From assembly GCF_018332455.1 (NCBI RefSeq), contig NZ_BOPZ01000011.1, positions 66,526-103,353 on the forward strand: 36,828 nt of DNA, read 5' to 3'. Each line of letters opens with the position of its first letter. The first letter of the stretch is position 1. Source of the stretch: Clostridium polyendosporum. Lineage in GTDB: Bacteria > Bacillota > Clostridia > Clostridiales > Clostridiaceae. Both the position numbers and the translations under genes were made by a program. Under the pieces are notes generated by a model, which searched no databases, had not been told where the DNA came from, and saw nothing but the letters and a program-made list of their open reading frames with translations. Of the stretch, positions 23,387 to 30,815 are shown piece by piece.

Positions 23387-24538
23387 ATGAGTATTTATTT
23401 TGATAATGCGGCCACTACTTTTCCAAAACCTTTGGAAGTAATACAAGCGATGACAGATTATATGACTTATTATGGGGGCAATGCAGGAAGGGGTTCATCA
23501 TCTACTTCTCTTAAAAGCAGTAAAATCGTATATGAATGTAGAGAATCTCTTTGTGATTTTTTTAATTTTGATAAGAGTGAGAATGTCATTTTTACTTCTA
23601 ATATAACATCATCTTTAAATATATTGTTCTTAAGTATAATTAAAGAAGGGTGGCATGTAATAACCTCTTCCATGGAACATAACTCGGTTTTACGACCACT
23701 ATTTAAACTTGAACAAGAAGAAAAGATTGAACTTGATGTTATTCAATGTTCAAAAGAAGGTTATCTAGAAATAAAAGACTTTCAAAAACAAATAAAACCT
23801 AATACAAAGCTTGTTGTTCTTTCTCATGCCTCTAATATAGTAGGAAGTATTCAACCTCTTAAAGAAATAGGTAATATTTGTAAACAAAGAAATATTTTCT
23901 TTATTATAGATTCAGCTCAAACTGCCGGCTCTTTACTTTTGGACTTTAAATCATTAAATTGCAATGCATTAGCATTTACCGGTCATAAAGGTTTATTAGG
24001 GCCTCAAGGCATAGGAGGATTTTTAATTGATGATATTCTTAATAACATAGCCTTACCAGTTTTTGTTGGTGGCACAGGAAGCTTATCTCATGCGCTTTAT
24101 CAACCTGATTACCTTCCTGATAAATTTGAATGCGGTACACTTAATATGCCTGGCATTGTAGGATTAAAAGCTGGCTTAAATTTCATAAATAAGATAGGAA
24201 TTTCTTCAATAGAAGAAAAAGAAGCTATTTTAACTAATTATTTAATTAGTTGCCTTTCTGAGATTGAAAACGTAGAAATATATGGACCTATAGATAAAAA
24301 GCCTAGAACTTCGACCATATCCTTTAATATAAAGGATATGGATTCCTCTGAACTTACATACATTTTGGACAACCAATTTAAAATTGTTACAAGAACTGGT
24401 CTTCACTGCGCTCCTTTAGCACATAAAACTATAGGTACATATCCTGAAGGAACCATAAGAATAAGCCTAGGTTACTTTAATACTATTAATGAACTGGATG
24501 TTTTTACAAATGCCATAAAGGAAATTATTAGGAGGTGA
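23387..24538 (+). CDS. Cysteine desulfurase family protein (class V aminotransferase)
   Basis: A 383-residue pyridoxal-phosphate enzyme of the class V group, similar to the cysteine desulfurases that pass sulfur from cysteine to acceptors. Seen are YFDNAATTFPKP at the start, His98 in MEHNS, Asp175 in IIDSAQTAG, the PLP lysine Lys201 in FTGHKG, and Cys341 in RTGLHCAPLAH at the position of the sulfur-carrying cysteine. The sequence is closest in style to the stand-alone TIGR01977 group, not to IscS. The ATG at 23387 is preferred over one nine bases earlier that overlaps the AAAGGATG site. Its stop codon TGA overlaps the AGGAGG of the next gene. Confidence 0.9.
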   Translation: MSIYFDNAATTFPKPLEVIQAMTDYMTYYGGNAGRGSSSTSLKSSKIVYECRESLCDFFNFDKSENVIFTSNITSSLNILFLSIIKEGWHVITSSMEHNSVLRPLFKLEQEEKIELDVIQCSKEGYLEIKDFQKQIKPNTKLVVLSHASNIVGSIQPLKEIGNICKQRNIFFIIDSAQTAGSLLLDFKSLNCNALAFTGHKGLLGPQGIGGFLIDDILNNIALPVFVGGTGSLSHALYQPDYLPDKFECGTLNMPGIVGLKAGLNFINKIGISSIEEKEAILTNYLISCLSEIENVEIYGPIDKKPRTSTISFNIKDMDSSELTYILDNQFKIVTRTGLHCAPLAHKTIGTYPEGTIRISLGYFNTINELDVFTNAIKEIIRR

Positions 24539-24541
24539 ATT

Positions 24542-25600
24542 ATGAACTATCTACAAGAAAAAATAGAGAAGTTGGCTTTTTTCTTTATAATCTATACCCT
24601 TTGTTTTTATCTATTCTTTGCAACACTAAAATATACTATGCCATTTGTGCTTGCATTGCTTTTTGCATTAATTCTAAAATATCCAACTAGACTAATGATT
24701 GAAAGGTTAAAATTGAAGGGTTGGATTGCTTCTATAACAAGTACCTTGATATTTTTTGGAATATTAATCTTTATTATAGTAATGATTTTTACTTCACTAA
24801 TTAATGAAATCATAGGATTAACTGGATATCTCCAAAAGATTATATCTAATAACTCAAGTAACATATATGATTATTTTACTTTAATACAAGGTTACCTTTA
24901 TAACTTAAATATCGATCCTATAGTTACTGATTCTATAAAAAATAACTTATCAACTTCTGCAACAAACATTGTTAATACATCAATCTCTGCAGGTACTGCA
25001 ATTGTACAAGGAACCATAACTATTCTAGGCTATATACCGTATATAGTTATGGTTATAATTTTTACTTTAATAACCACATATTTTTTTACAAATAGAATTT
25101 CATCAACCAATCCAAGTAATATCTTCAATTATATAACTAAAGGTAATGATAAAATTATAGTAATAACAAATCATGCAAAAAAAATGCTTGCAAATTATTT
25201 TCTTTCTTATTTATTTGTGATTTTTATTACCTTCTTAATTACACTAATAGGTTTTAATATTTTTGGAGTTAAGTATGCTTTGGTCTTAAGTATATTATGT
25301 GCACTTTTAGATTTATTACCTGTTGTTGGTATGCCCCTTATCTACTTACCACTTTCAATTACAAATATAATTTCAAAAAACTACGTTGTTGGTATAGGTC
25401 TATTAATCTTATATGCTATTGTATTTGTAGTTAGACAAATAGTTGAGCCAAAGATAATGTCAAGCTCCCTCGGATTAAATCCAGTTGCTGTTCTAGCAGC
25501 AATATTCATAGGCCTTCAGGCTAATGGAATTTCAGGAATGATATTTTGTATGTTCTTAGTTGTGTTTTATGAAATACTAAAGAAAGTAGACGTTGTCTAG
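24542..25600 (+). CDS. AI-2E-family membrane protein, YtvI-like
   Basis: A 352-residue protein with seven to eight membrane helices, of the UPF0118/AI-2E transporter family: helices at about 10-30, 32-50, 64-85, 155-180, 220-245, 250-275, 285-300 and 312-345, and the family blocks GVKYALVLSILCALLDLLPVVG and LGLNPVAVLAAIFIGLQANG. Its neighbourhood next to yyaC suggests the sporulation membrane protein YtvI, but the family has many paralogues. It starts four bases after the cysteine-desulfurase-like gene, so both are one operon, and ends at the hairpin containing the yyaC ribosome-binding site. Confidence 0.82.
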   Translation: MNYLQEKIEKLAFFFIIYTLCFYLFFATLKYTMPFVLALLFALILKYPTRLMIERLKLKGWIASITSTLIFFGILIFIIVMIFTSLINEIIGLTGYLQKIISNNSSNIYDYFTLIQGYLYNLNIDPIVTDSIKNNLSTSATNIVNTSISAGTAIVQGTITILGYIPYIVMVIIFTLITTYFFTNRISSTNPSNIFNYITKGNDKIIVITNHAKKMLANYFLSYLFVIFITFLITLIGFNIFGVKYALVLSILCALLDLLPVVGMPLIYLPLSITNIISKNYVVGIGLLILYAIVFVVRQIVEPKIMSSSLGLNPVAVLAAIFIGLQANGISGMIFCMFLVVFYEILKKVDVV

Positions 25601-25603
25601 TAT

Positions 25604-25649
25604 AAAAACCTCCTTAGTTGGCAATAATTCCAATAAAGGAGGTTTTTTT
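25604..25649 (+). terminator. Terminator-like hairpin containing the yyaC ribosome-binding site
   Basis: AAAAACCTCCTT (25604-25615) pairs fully with AAGGAGGTTTTT (25636-25647), and an inner TTGG/CCAA extends the stem above a 2x2 internal loop. A seven-T tract runs straight into the yyaC ATG at 25650. The structure is a textbook intrinsic terminator for the YtvI-like gene, but its descending arm is also the AAAGGAGG site of yyaC, which would be hidden in any transcript that reads through. Confidence 0.85.
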
Positions 25650-26246
25650 ATGGGATATTCTTTTATTACTGATGCAACAGATACCAATTCACCATTTTTA
25701 ATACGAGATTACTTATATAAGGAATTATCTCCTATACTTAAACAACATCGTCCTATAATCTTTATTTGCATTGGCACTGATAGATCTACAGGAGATTCCC
25801 TTGGTCCTTTAGTCGGAGAAAAATTAAAGTATATGCTTAGACATGATGTTTTTGTATATGGAAATCTAGAAAATCCTGTCCATGCTAAAAATTTAGATGA
25901 AGTCCTCAATGATATCAGGTCTAAATTTAATAATCCGTTTATTATAGCAATCGATGCATGCTTGAGTGATATTCAAAATGTAGGCAAGATATTTATAGAA
26001 AAAAAGCCACTTTTCCCTGGTATGGCAGTTCACAAAAACCTTCCACCAGTAGGACATTTAAGTATAGTTGGAGTAGTAAATATATCTGGAAATTTAGAGT
26101 TTATGGTTCTACAAAATACAAGACTTTATACAGTAATGACAATAGCAGATGCTATATCTAGAGGTATCTATCATTGTATTTTAAAGACAGTTGGAGGAAA
26201 GAAAAACTTACTAGATAACCAAATTGAAGGAATAATATCAAAATAA
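25650..26246 (+). CDS. yyaC: Spore protease YyaC
   Basis: A 198-residue protein of the YyaC family, related to the germination protease Gpr and to hydrogenase-maturation-type proteases, made in sporulating cells. The core CIGTDRSTGDSLGPLVG (40-56) carries the two acidic residues expected for the active site, and GNLENPVHAKNL, IAIDACLS and PGMAVHKNLPPVG are typical. Its substrate is not firmly known. The start is ATG at 25650, with AAAGGAGG seven bases upstream inside the hairpin at 25604-25649. In-frame codons before it lie within that hairpin and are not used. It converges on the ykuS-like gene. Confidence 0.92.
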   Translation: MGYSFITDATDTNSPFLIRDYLYKELSPILKQHRPIIFICIGTDRSTGDSLGPLVGEKLKYMLRHDVFVYGNLENPVHAKNLDEVLNDIRSKFNNPFIIAIDACLSDIQNVGKIFIEKKPLFPGMAVHKNLPPVGHLSIVGVVNISGNLEFMVLQNTRLYTVMTIADAISRGIYHCILKTVGGKKNLLDNQIEGIISK

Positions 26247-26270
26247 TCATTTCTGTAAAACATATCTTAT

Positions 26271-26297
26271 CTCATCATTCTCTAAAATAATGATGAG
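26271..26297. terminator. Hairpin at the ends of yyaC and the ykuS-like gene
   Basis: CTCATCATT (26271-26279) pairs with AATGATGAG (26289-26297). It overlaps the last codons of the ykuS-like gene and lies 25 bases after yyaC. No T-run follows on either strand, so its role as a terminator is uncertain. Confidence 0.4.
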
Positions 26298-26530
26298 TAG
26301 GATCTATTTATTAATATATTTTCTATATCATCGACATTTTTACTTCCACTATCTATTATTAATATACCATTAGACTTATAATTATTACACATTCTTAATT
26401 GTGATAAATCTGTCTCTTTTAAATTGCATATTATTGCATCATAAACTTCGTTACATGAAACAATATTATATCCTCTTTCTATCAATTTTTCCCTTAACTC
26501 CTTGAGATCATTTGAAATAAAAATATTCAT
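26282..26530 (-). CDS. YkuS-like (UPF0180) protein
   Basis: An 82-residue protein resembling the YkuS/UPF0180 family: a short start, a helix LKELREKLIERGYNIV, a central strand (EVYDAIICNL) and the C-terminal NGILIIDSGSKNVDDIENIL, which matches the family's final block in pattern. The family's function is unknown, and the assignment is moderate because the middle is divergent. The ATG at 26530 is preceded by AAAGGAGG at eight bases, inside the hairpin at 26531-26577, the same arrangement as yyaC. It follows the DUF4446 gene. Confidence 0.62.
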   Translation of the reverse strand: MNIFISNDLKELREKLIERGYNIVSCNEVYDAIICNLKETDLSQLRMCNNYKSNGILIIDSGSKNVDDIENILINRSYSSLF

Positions 26531-26577
26531 AACAAAAACCTCCTTTAGAAATATTCTTAACTTCTAAGGAGGTTTTT
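26531..26577 (-). terminator. Terminator-like hairpin containing the ykuS-like ribosome-binding site
   Basis: On the minus strand AAAAACCTCCTT (566-577 of the block, 26566-26577) pairs with AAGGAGGTTTTT (26534-26545), and with one bulged T the stem extends through TAGAA/TTCTA, giving about 16 pairs and an 11-base loop. TTTTTGTT then leads into the ATG at 26530. It ends the DUF4446 transcript in form, while its descending arm is the AAAGGAGG site of the next gene. Confidence 0.85.
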
Positions 26578-26594
26578 ATTCAATAATCAATTCT

Positions 26595-27113
26595 TTAGTT
26601 ATTATATATTTCTACATTTTGATTTATCGCTTTATTTAGCACAGTAATTTCTTCTTCTGATAAATCATATTTTGAAGTTCCGTTATCAATTGGCTTTGCA
26701 TAGGTTGTACTTCCACTTCTGGCATAAAGACCTGTTAATACTACACCATCATTATCTCCATCTAGAATAGCCATTGAGAAACTCAAATCACTTCCAATAT
26801 CTTCAAATGCCTTATATCTCATCATAACTATTTTTTGTGTACAACTTTTTATCTTATCATCTAATTTAATATATTCTTTTAGAGCATGCTCTGATTTTCT
26901 ATTACATTCATCAATTTTATCGAGATAAGATGTAACAATATGTTCAAGGTTTTTAGTACTAACACCTCTCATTAATTTTCTATACCTTTTTTCTACTTTA
27001 CCTAACGCCTTAAAAAGCACAATTATAATTATAGATAAAAGGAATATAATTATAATTAGTCCTATAAGTATATATGGAGCAAAGTCATTTACTAAGTTTA
27101 GCAATAGTTCCAC
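26595..27113 (-). CDS. DUF4446 membrane-anchored protein
   Basis: A 172-residue protein of the DUF4446 family, found next to parA-parB in clostridia. One N-terminal membrane helix (about 11-35, YILIGLIIIIFLLSIIIIVLF) is followed by a cytosolic charged part (KALGKVEKRYRKLMRGVSTKNLEHIV) and the family's C-terminal AFEDIGSDLSFSMAILDGDNDGVVLTGLYARSGS region. The function is not known. The start is uncertain: GTG at 27113 is nine bases after AAAGG, whereas an ATG at 27122 is too close to it. The neighbouring parS suggests linkage with the partition locus, but no direct role is shown. Confidence 0.82.
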   Translation of the reverse strand: MELLLNLVNDFAPYILIGLIIIIFLLSIIIIVLFKALGKVEKRYRKLMRGVSTKNLEHIVTSYLDKIDECNRKSEHALKEYIKLDDKIKSCTQKIVMMRYKAFEDIGSDLSFSMAILDGDNDGVVLTGLYARSGSTTYAKPIDNGTSKYDLSEEEITVLNKAINQNVEIYNN

Positions 27114-27160
27114 TTTTTTCATCCTTTCTAGCAAAGCATCATTTTTTTATCTTATGTATT

Positions 27161-27200
27161 TTTAGCATTTAATGTTTCACGTGAAACATTAAATGCTAAA
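27161..27200. repeat. Perfect 40-bp palindrome with parS at its centre
   Basis: The 20 bases at 27161-27180 (TTTAGCATTTAATGTTTCAC) are the exact reverse complement of 27181-27200. The central 16 bases are parS. The palindrome includes the stop codon of parB (27196-27198) and lies between parB and the DUF4446 gene. In RNA it would form a 20-bp stem with almost no loop. Confidence 0.95.
27173..27188. other. parS: parS site 1
   Basis: TGTTTCACGTGAAACA, an exact match to the parS consensus bound by Spo0J/ParB. It loads ParB clamps onto the origin-proximal chromosome and lies right after parB. Confidence 0.97.
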
Positions 27201-28059
27201 TATTCATTATATCAAGTATCCTTTGTAAATCCTCTTGTGAATAGTATTCAATTTCTATCTTACCTCTATTATTTCTATCACTTATGTTAACTTTTGTACC
27301 TAAATGCCCCTGAAGCTTATCTTTAATATCATTGTAATATCGGTCTAGTTGATTATTATTTTCTTTTATTTTCTTTTCCTCTTTATTTTCATTTATAATC
27401 TTAATAAATTTTTCTGTTTCTCTAACAGATAACCCTTCATCAATTACCTTTTGACTAATCTCATATTGTTTACTATTATCCTGTAAACCTAATATAGCTC
27501 TACCATGTCCTTCACTTAATATTCCTTCTATTATATAGTTTTGTACTCTTTCATCTAAATTTAGAAGCCTCATAGTATTAGTTATTGTAGTTCTAGACTT
27601 TCCTATTCTTTCACTTAACTCTCCCTGAGTAAGCTGAAAATCATTTAGCAGTCTTTGATAAGCTATTGCTTCTTCAATAGGATTTAAATCTTCTCTTTGA
27701 ATATTTTCAATAAGTGATATTTCAAGAAGCTCTCTATCATTTATATCCATAATTATAGCTGGTACTTCCTTTAATCCTATCTGCTTAGCAGCTCTCCATC
27801 TTCTTTCTCCTGCTATAATCATATACACATCGTCTTCTTTTTTTAATATTAAAGGTTGAATAATTCCATGTTGCTTTATGGATTCACTAAGTTCAGCTAT
27901 TTTCTCATTATCAAAATATTTTCTTGGTTGATTTTCATTTGTTTTTATTTTATTTAAAGGTATTAAAACTTTCTGTTCTTTTTTATTTTCTTCTTCTAGC
28001 AGATTGTCTTCAGGAATAAGAGCTCCTAAACCCTTTCCTAAACCAAACTTCTTACTCAT
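27196..28059 (-). CDS. parB: Chromosome partition protein ParB (Spo0J)
   Basis: ParB binds parS, spreads as a CTP-dependent clamp and, with ParA and SMC, segregates the origin. The 287 residues start MSKKFGLGKGLGALIP, the ParA-interacting N-terminus. The CTP-binding motifs are GERRWRAA (84-91) and ENIQRE (118-123). The helix-turn-helix for parS lies at about 135-165 (LTQGELSERIGKSRTTITN), and the C-terminal dimerisation part ends LQRILDIMNI. It overlaps the end of parA by eight bases. ATG at 28059. Confidence 0.96.
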   Translation of the reverse strand: MSKKFGLGKGLGALIPEDNLLEEENKKEQKVLIPLNKIKTNENQPRKYFDNEKIAELSESIKQHGIIQPLILKKEDDVYMIIAGERRWRAAKQIGLKEVPAIIMDINDRELLEISLIENIQREDLNPIEEAIAYQRLLNDFQLTQGELSERIGKSRTTITNTMRLLNLDERVQNYIIEGILSEGHGRAILGLQDNSKQYEISQKVIDEGLSVRETEKFIKIINENKEEKKIKENNNQLDRYYNDIKDKLQGHLGTKVNISDRNNRGKIEIEYYSQEDLQRILDIMNI

Positions 28060-28837
28060 TTAATTTATTCACCCTTTCCTGTCTACCTAGGAATTCATTT
28101 GTTAAGCTTTCATATGCTTCTGCACCTTTACATTTATCATCATATAGCATAATAGGTAATCCAAAGGAAGGTGCTTCAGCTAATCTAATATTTCTTGAAA
28201 TAGTAGTTTTATATACTTTATCCTTAAAATACTTCTCTACTTCTTTAAGTACTTCATTACTTAGGTTAGTTCTTGAATCATACATGGTCATTATTACCCC
28301 TTCAATTTGAAGGTTCTTATTTAAAGATTTTTTCACAAGTTGGATTGTATTTATAAGCTGTCCCACTCCTTCAAGTGCATAGAATTCACATTGGATAGGA
28401 ATTAATACTGAATCACATGCAGTAAGTGCATTAATTGTTAAAATTCCTAATGAAGGAGGACAATCAATAAATATGTAATCGTAAAAATCTTCAACTTCCT
28501 TAAGTTTTTCTTGCAATATTACTTCTCTCTTATTTTTCCCTATAATCTCAACCTCTGCTCCTGCTAACTCCATTGTAGTTGGTGCAATATATAAGTTCTT
28601 AACTAATTGGCTTTGTTTTATTATCTCTTTTATCGAAACATCAGATGTTATTACATCATACATTGATTTTTCTAACTCTTTTTTATCAAATCCTAATCCA
28701 CTTGTAGTGTTCCCTTGAGGATCAATATCTATAGCTAAAACTTTATACCCTGACATGGCTAAATATGAACAAAGGTTTATATTTGTTGTTGTTTTTCCTA
28801 CTCCACCTTTTTGATTAAATATACAAATAGTTTTCAT
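28052..28837 (-). CDS. parA: Chromosome partition ATPase ParA (Soj)
   Basis: A 261-residue Walker-type partition ATPase that binds the nucleoid and is stimulated by ParB. In B. subtilis it also regulates DnaA. The deviant Walker A KGGVGKTT is at residues 10-17, with IFIDCPPSLG as Walker B and the nucleotide sandwich region IDIDPQGNTTSG. The length is normal for Soj. The leader between 28838 and 28880 has SD GGGGG at spacing about seven and a nearby AGGAGG/CCTCCT hairpin. First gene of the parA-parB unit. Confidence 0.96.
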   Translation of the reverse strand: MKTICIFNQKGGVGKTTTNINLCSYLAMSGYKVLAIDIDPQGNTTSGLGFDKKELEKSMYDVITSDVSIKEIIKQSQLVKNLYIAPTTMELAGAEVEIIGKNKREVILQEKLKEVEDFYDYIFIDCPPSLGILTINALTACDSVLIPIQCEFYALEGVGQLINTIQLVKKSLNKNLQIEGVIMTMYDSRTNLSNEVLKEVEKYFKDKVYKTTISRNIRLAEAPSFGLPIMLYDDKCKGAEAYESLTNEFLGRQERVNKLNE

Positions 28838-28860
28838 TTTTATCCCCCAAATATTAAATT

Positions 28861-28877
28861 AGGAGGTTTATCCTCCT
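28861..28877 (-). promoter_or_regulatory. Hairpin in the parA leader with an extra ribosome-binding-like sequence
   Basis: AGGAGG and CCTCCT (28861-28877) form a six-pair stem with a five-base loop. On the minus strand it reads AAAAGGAGG, ATAAA, CCTCCT about 24 bases upstream of the parA ATG. The CCTCC could alternatively pair with the GGGGG of the real site (28844-28848). Confidence 0.5.
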
Positions 28878-29020
28878 TTTCCATAATAATATTATATATT
28901 TTAATTTACAATAATTAAAGTAGCTTAAACATGATAAGATGAAAAAAATGTAATTAATGACTGATTAACTTATATTTAGTTATAAAAATAAGTTATATCA
29001 GTGGTAAAATATAAATTTAA
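28878..29020. other. parA upstream region
   Basis: About 140 AT-rich bases between the parA leader hairpin and parS site 2. Several TATAAT-like words occur on the minus strand, but none has a convincing -35 at 17 bases. No gene is seen. Confidence 0.45.
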
Positions 29021-29036
29021 TGTTTCACGTGAAACA
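29021..29036. other. parS: parS site 2
   Basis: TGTTTCACGTGAAACA, a second exact parS match, 1.8 kb closer to oriC than site 1. It lies immediately downstream (in the noc direction of transcription) of the noc terminator. Confidence 0.97.
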
Positions 29037-29084
29037 AAAAGTGTATCTAAACCATCATTAATTTCATGGTTTAGATACACTTCT
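29037..29084 (-). terminator. Terminator of noc
   Basis: A perfect 17-bp stem, AAGTGTATCTAAACCAT with its exact complement (29039-29055 and 29066-29082), loop of ten bases, followed on the minus strand by TTTTTG. It abuts parS site 2. Confidence 0.9.
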
Positions 29085-29154
29085 TTACTATCTTTAAAAA
29101 CTAATCGCTAGATCTAATTTCTTTATAATTATAAATTTTTAACATTAACTATAA

Positions 29155-29940
29155 CTATCTCATATTAATTTTGGGTATATTTACTATAATTTGAACATAT
29201 TCTCCACAGTCTTTTGATTTATATTCAGCAGGAATTTTAAACTTATCAAACATCTGTTTTATTGAATTAACATAAATCTTTGCTGAAAATACTCCTGTTA
29301 TCTTCCGTCTTTCATCCTTAACTAACTGCTTACCATTAAGCTTAAGAATCTCTTTATTAACTAACATATCTGTATTTTTAATATTAATTCCTTCTTTTAT
29401 TACTTTCCTTAATATCTTTAATTGAAGTTTTTCTGTCGGAAGTGATAATACAGCTTTAGCATGACGCTCACTCAAGTTATTATCTAAACATAACTTTCTT
29501 ACTTCTAAGCTCAACTTTAATAATCTAAGCTTATTGACAATAGTTGATTGCTTCTTACCTAGCCTTAACGCAAGTTGTTCTTGAGTTAAGTGATGATCTT
29601 GAATTAAGTTATAATATGCTTCTGCTTCTTCAATAAAGTTCAAATTTTCTCTTTGAAGATTTTCAAGTAAAGCCACTTGCGCAGATTGAGAATCCGTTAT
29701 ATCTACAACTGTACAAGGAACAGTTGTAAGATCTGCAATCTTAGCAGCTCTTAATCTTCTTTCTCCAGCAACTAATTCAAAAACTTCTCCTCTTTTTCTT
29801 ACAGTAAGAGGCTGAATTATTCCATAAGTCTTCATCGATTCTGAAAGCTCTTCAAGAGCTTCTTTATTAAAAGATTTTCTTGGCTGATAGGTATTAGGAA
29901 TTATTTTATCTACAGTAATTTCTATAACATCCCTATGCAT
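29155..29940 (-). CDS. noc: ParB paralogue, nucleoid occlusion protein Noc
   Basis: A 261-residue second ParB-family protein upstream of parA, where Firmicutes carry noc. The CTP-binding motifs are GERRLRAA (59-66) and ENLQRE (93-98), and the helix-turn-helix is at about 119-140 (LTQEQLALRLGKKQSTIVN). Noc blocks cell division over the nucleoid in B. subtilis. No perfect Noc-binding site (TTTCCCGGGAAA type) is seen in this window, so recognition of parS or distant sites is open. No strong ribosome-binding site precedes the ATG (only GGATG), which suggests weak translation. Followed by the terminator at 29037-29084. Confidence 0.88.
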   Translation of the reverse strand: MHRDVIEITVDKIIPNTYQPRKSFNKEALEELSESMKTYGIIQPLTVRKRGEVFELVAGERRLRAAKIADLTTVPCTVVDITDSQSAQVALLENLQRENLNFIEEAEAYYNLIQDHHLTQEQLALRLGKKQSTIVNKLRLLKLSLEVRKLCLDNNLSERHAKAVLSLPTEKLQLKILRKVIKEGINIKNTDMLVNKEILKLNGKQLVKDERRKITGVFSAKIYVNSIKQMFDKFKIPAEYKSKDCGEYVQIIVNIPKINMR

Positions 29941-30080
29941 ATTTCACATCCGTCCCTTAAACTAAGCTATACATTGTATTTTACTATTACATAATACGGT
30001 TTTGAATATTAATTAAGCTTATTAGTTATTATTTGAATATATGTAATTATCATGTAAAATATCCACCAACATATATAACC

Positions 30081-30800
30081 TTACTTTAATGGTTTCTTTG
30101 TAATTGTTCCAGCTTTTCTAGGATAAACACCTGGGGTTTGCTTAACCTTTTTTACAATAACAAGATTATGTCTTAAATCTGTCTTCTCAATGTCTACCTT
30201 AATTACATCTATAAGTTCTCCACCTAGAGTGGTTATAGCATTCTTTGCTTCATTTAATTCTTCCTCTACGGAAGGTCCTTTGAGTGCAATAAAATTCCCA
30301 TTAATCTTCACATATGGCATACATAATTCTGAAAGTACAGACATATTTGCCACTGCTCTAGAAGTTGATATATCAAATTTTTCTCTTAATTCTTTTTTTC
30401 TAGCTCCATCTTCAGCTCTTGAGTGAATTGTAGTTACATTATTAAGGCTAAGCTTTGCTACTACCTCATTCAAGAAGTTAATTCTCTTATTAAGTGAATC
30501 TAGTAGTGTTACCTTCACATCATCTCTCATGATAGCAATCGGAAGACCTGGAAATCCTGCTCCTGTTCCTACATCTATGATATTCTGTGCTTCCTTAAAA
30601 GCTTCTGCATTAAAAGCTTTTATACAGTCTATAAAATGCTTTTTAACTATTTCTTCATCTTCAGTTATAGCTGTTAAATTAATTTTTTCATTCCATTCCT
30701 TTAATAAGTCCTTATAAAGCATAAACTTATCGTATTTTTCTTTAGTAAGACTCATATCAACTGATTTGCATGCTGTCTCTATAAGTTCAAAGTATTCCAT
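30081..30800 (-). CDS. rsmG: 16S rRNA (guanine527-N7)-methyltransferase
   Basis: RsmG (GidB) methylates N7 of G527 in 16S rRNA with S-adenosylmethionine. The 239 residues have the SAM-binding VGTGAGFPG at 77-85, [10 protein letters not shown] and the [15 protein letters not shown] block. GGAGG stands nine bases before the ATG. It is 15 bases after mnmG in the mnmE-mnmG-rsmG run. No clear terminator follows. Confidence 0.96.
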   Translation of the reverse strand: MEYFELIETACKSVDMSLTKEKYDKFMLYKDLLKEWNEKINLTAITEDEEIVKKHFIDCIKAFNAEAFKEAQNIIDVGTGAGFPGLPIAIMRDDVKVTLLDSLNKRINFLNEVVAKLSLNNVTTIHSRAEDGARKKELREKFDISTSRAVANMSVLSELCMPYVKINGNFIALKGPSVEEELNEAKNAITTLGGELIDVIKVDIEKTDLRHNLVIVKKVKQTPGVYPRKAGTITKKPLK

Positions 30801-30815
30801 GATAAGGTTCCTCCA

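Noticed and set aside
25518-25600. Sporulation (sigma-G-like) promoter GTATG ... AATACTA before yyaC
   Set aside because: The spacer is about 20 bases, not 18, and the -10 lacks the leading C, so the match is too weak to report as a feature.
27161-30080. Noc-binding site (TTTCCCGGGAAA type)
   Set aside because: Searched by eye through the partition locus and the rest of the window; no match to the core CCCGGG palindrome was found.
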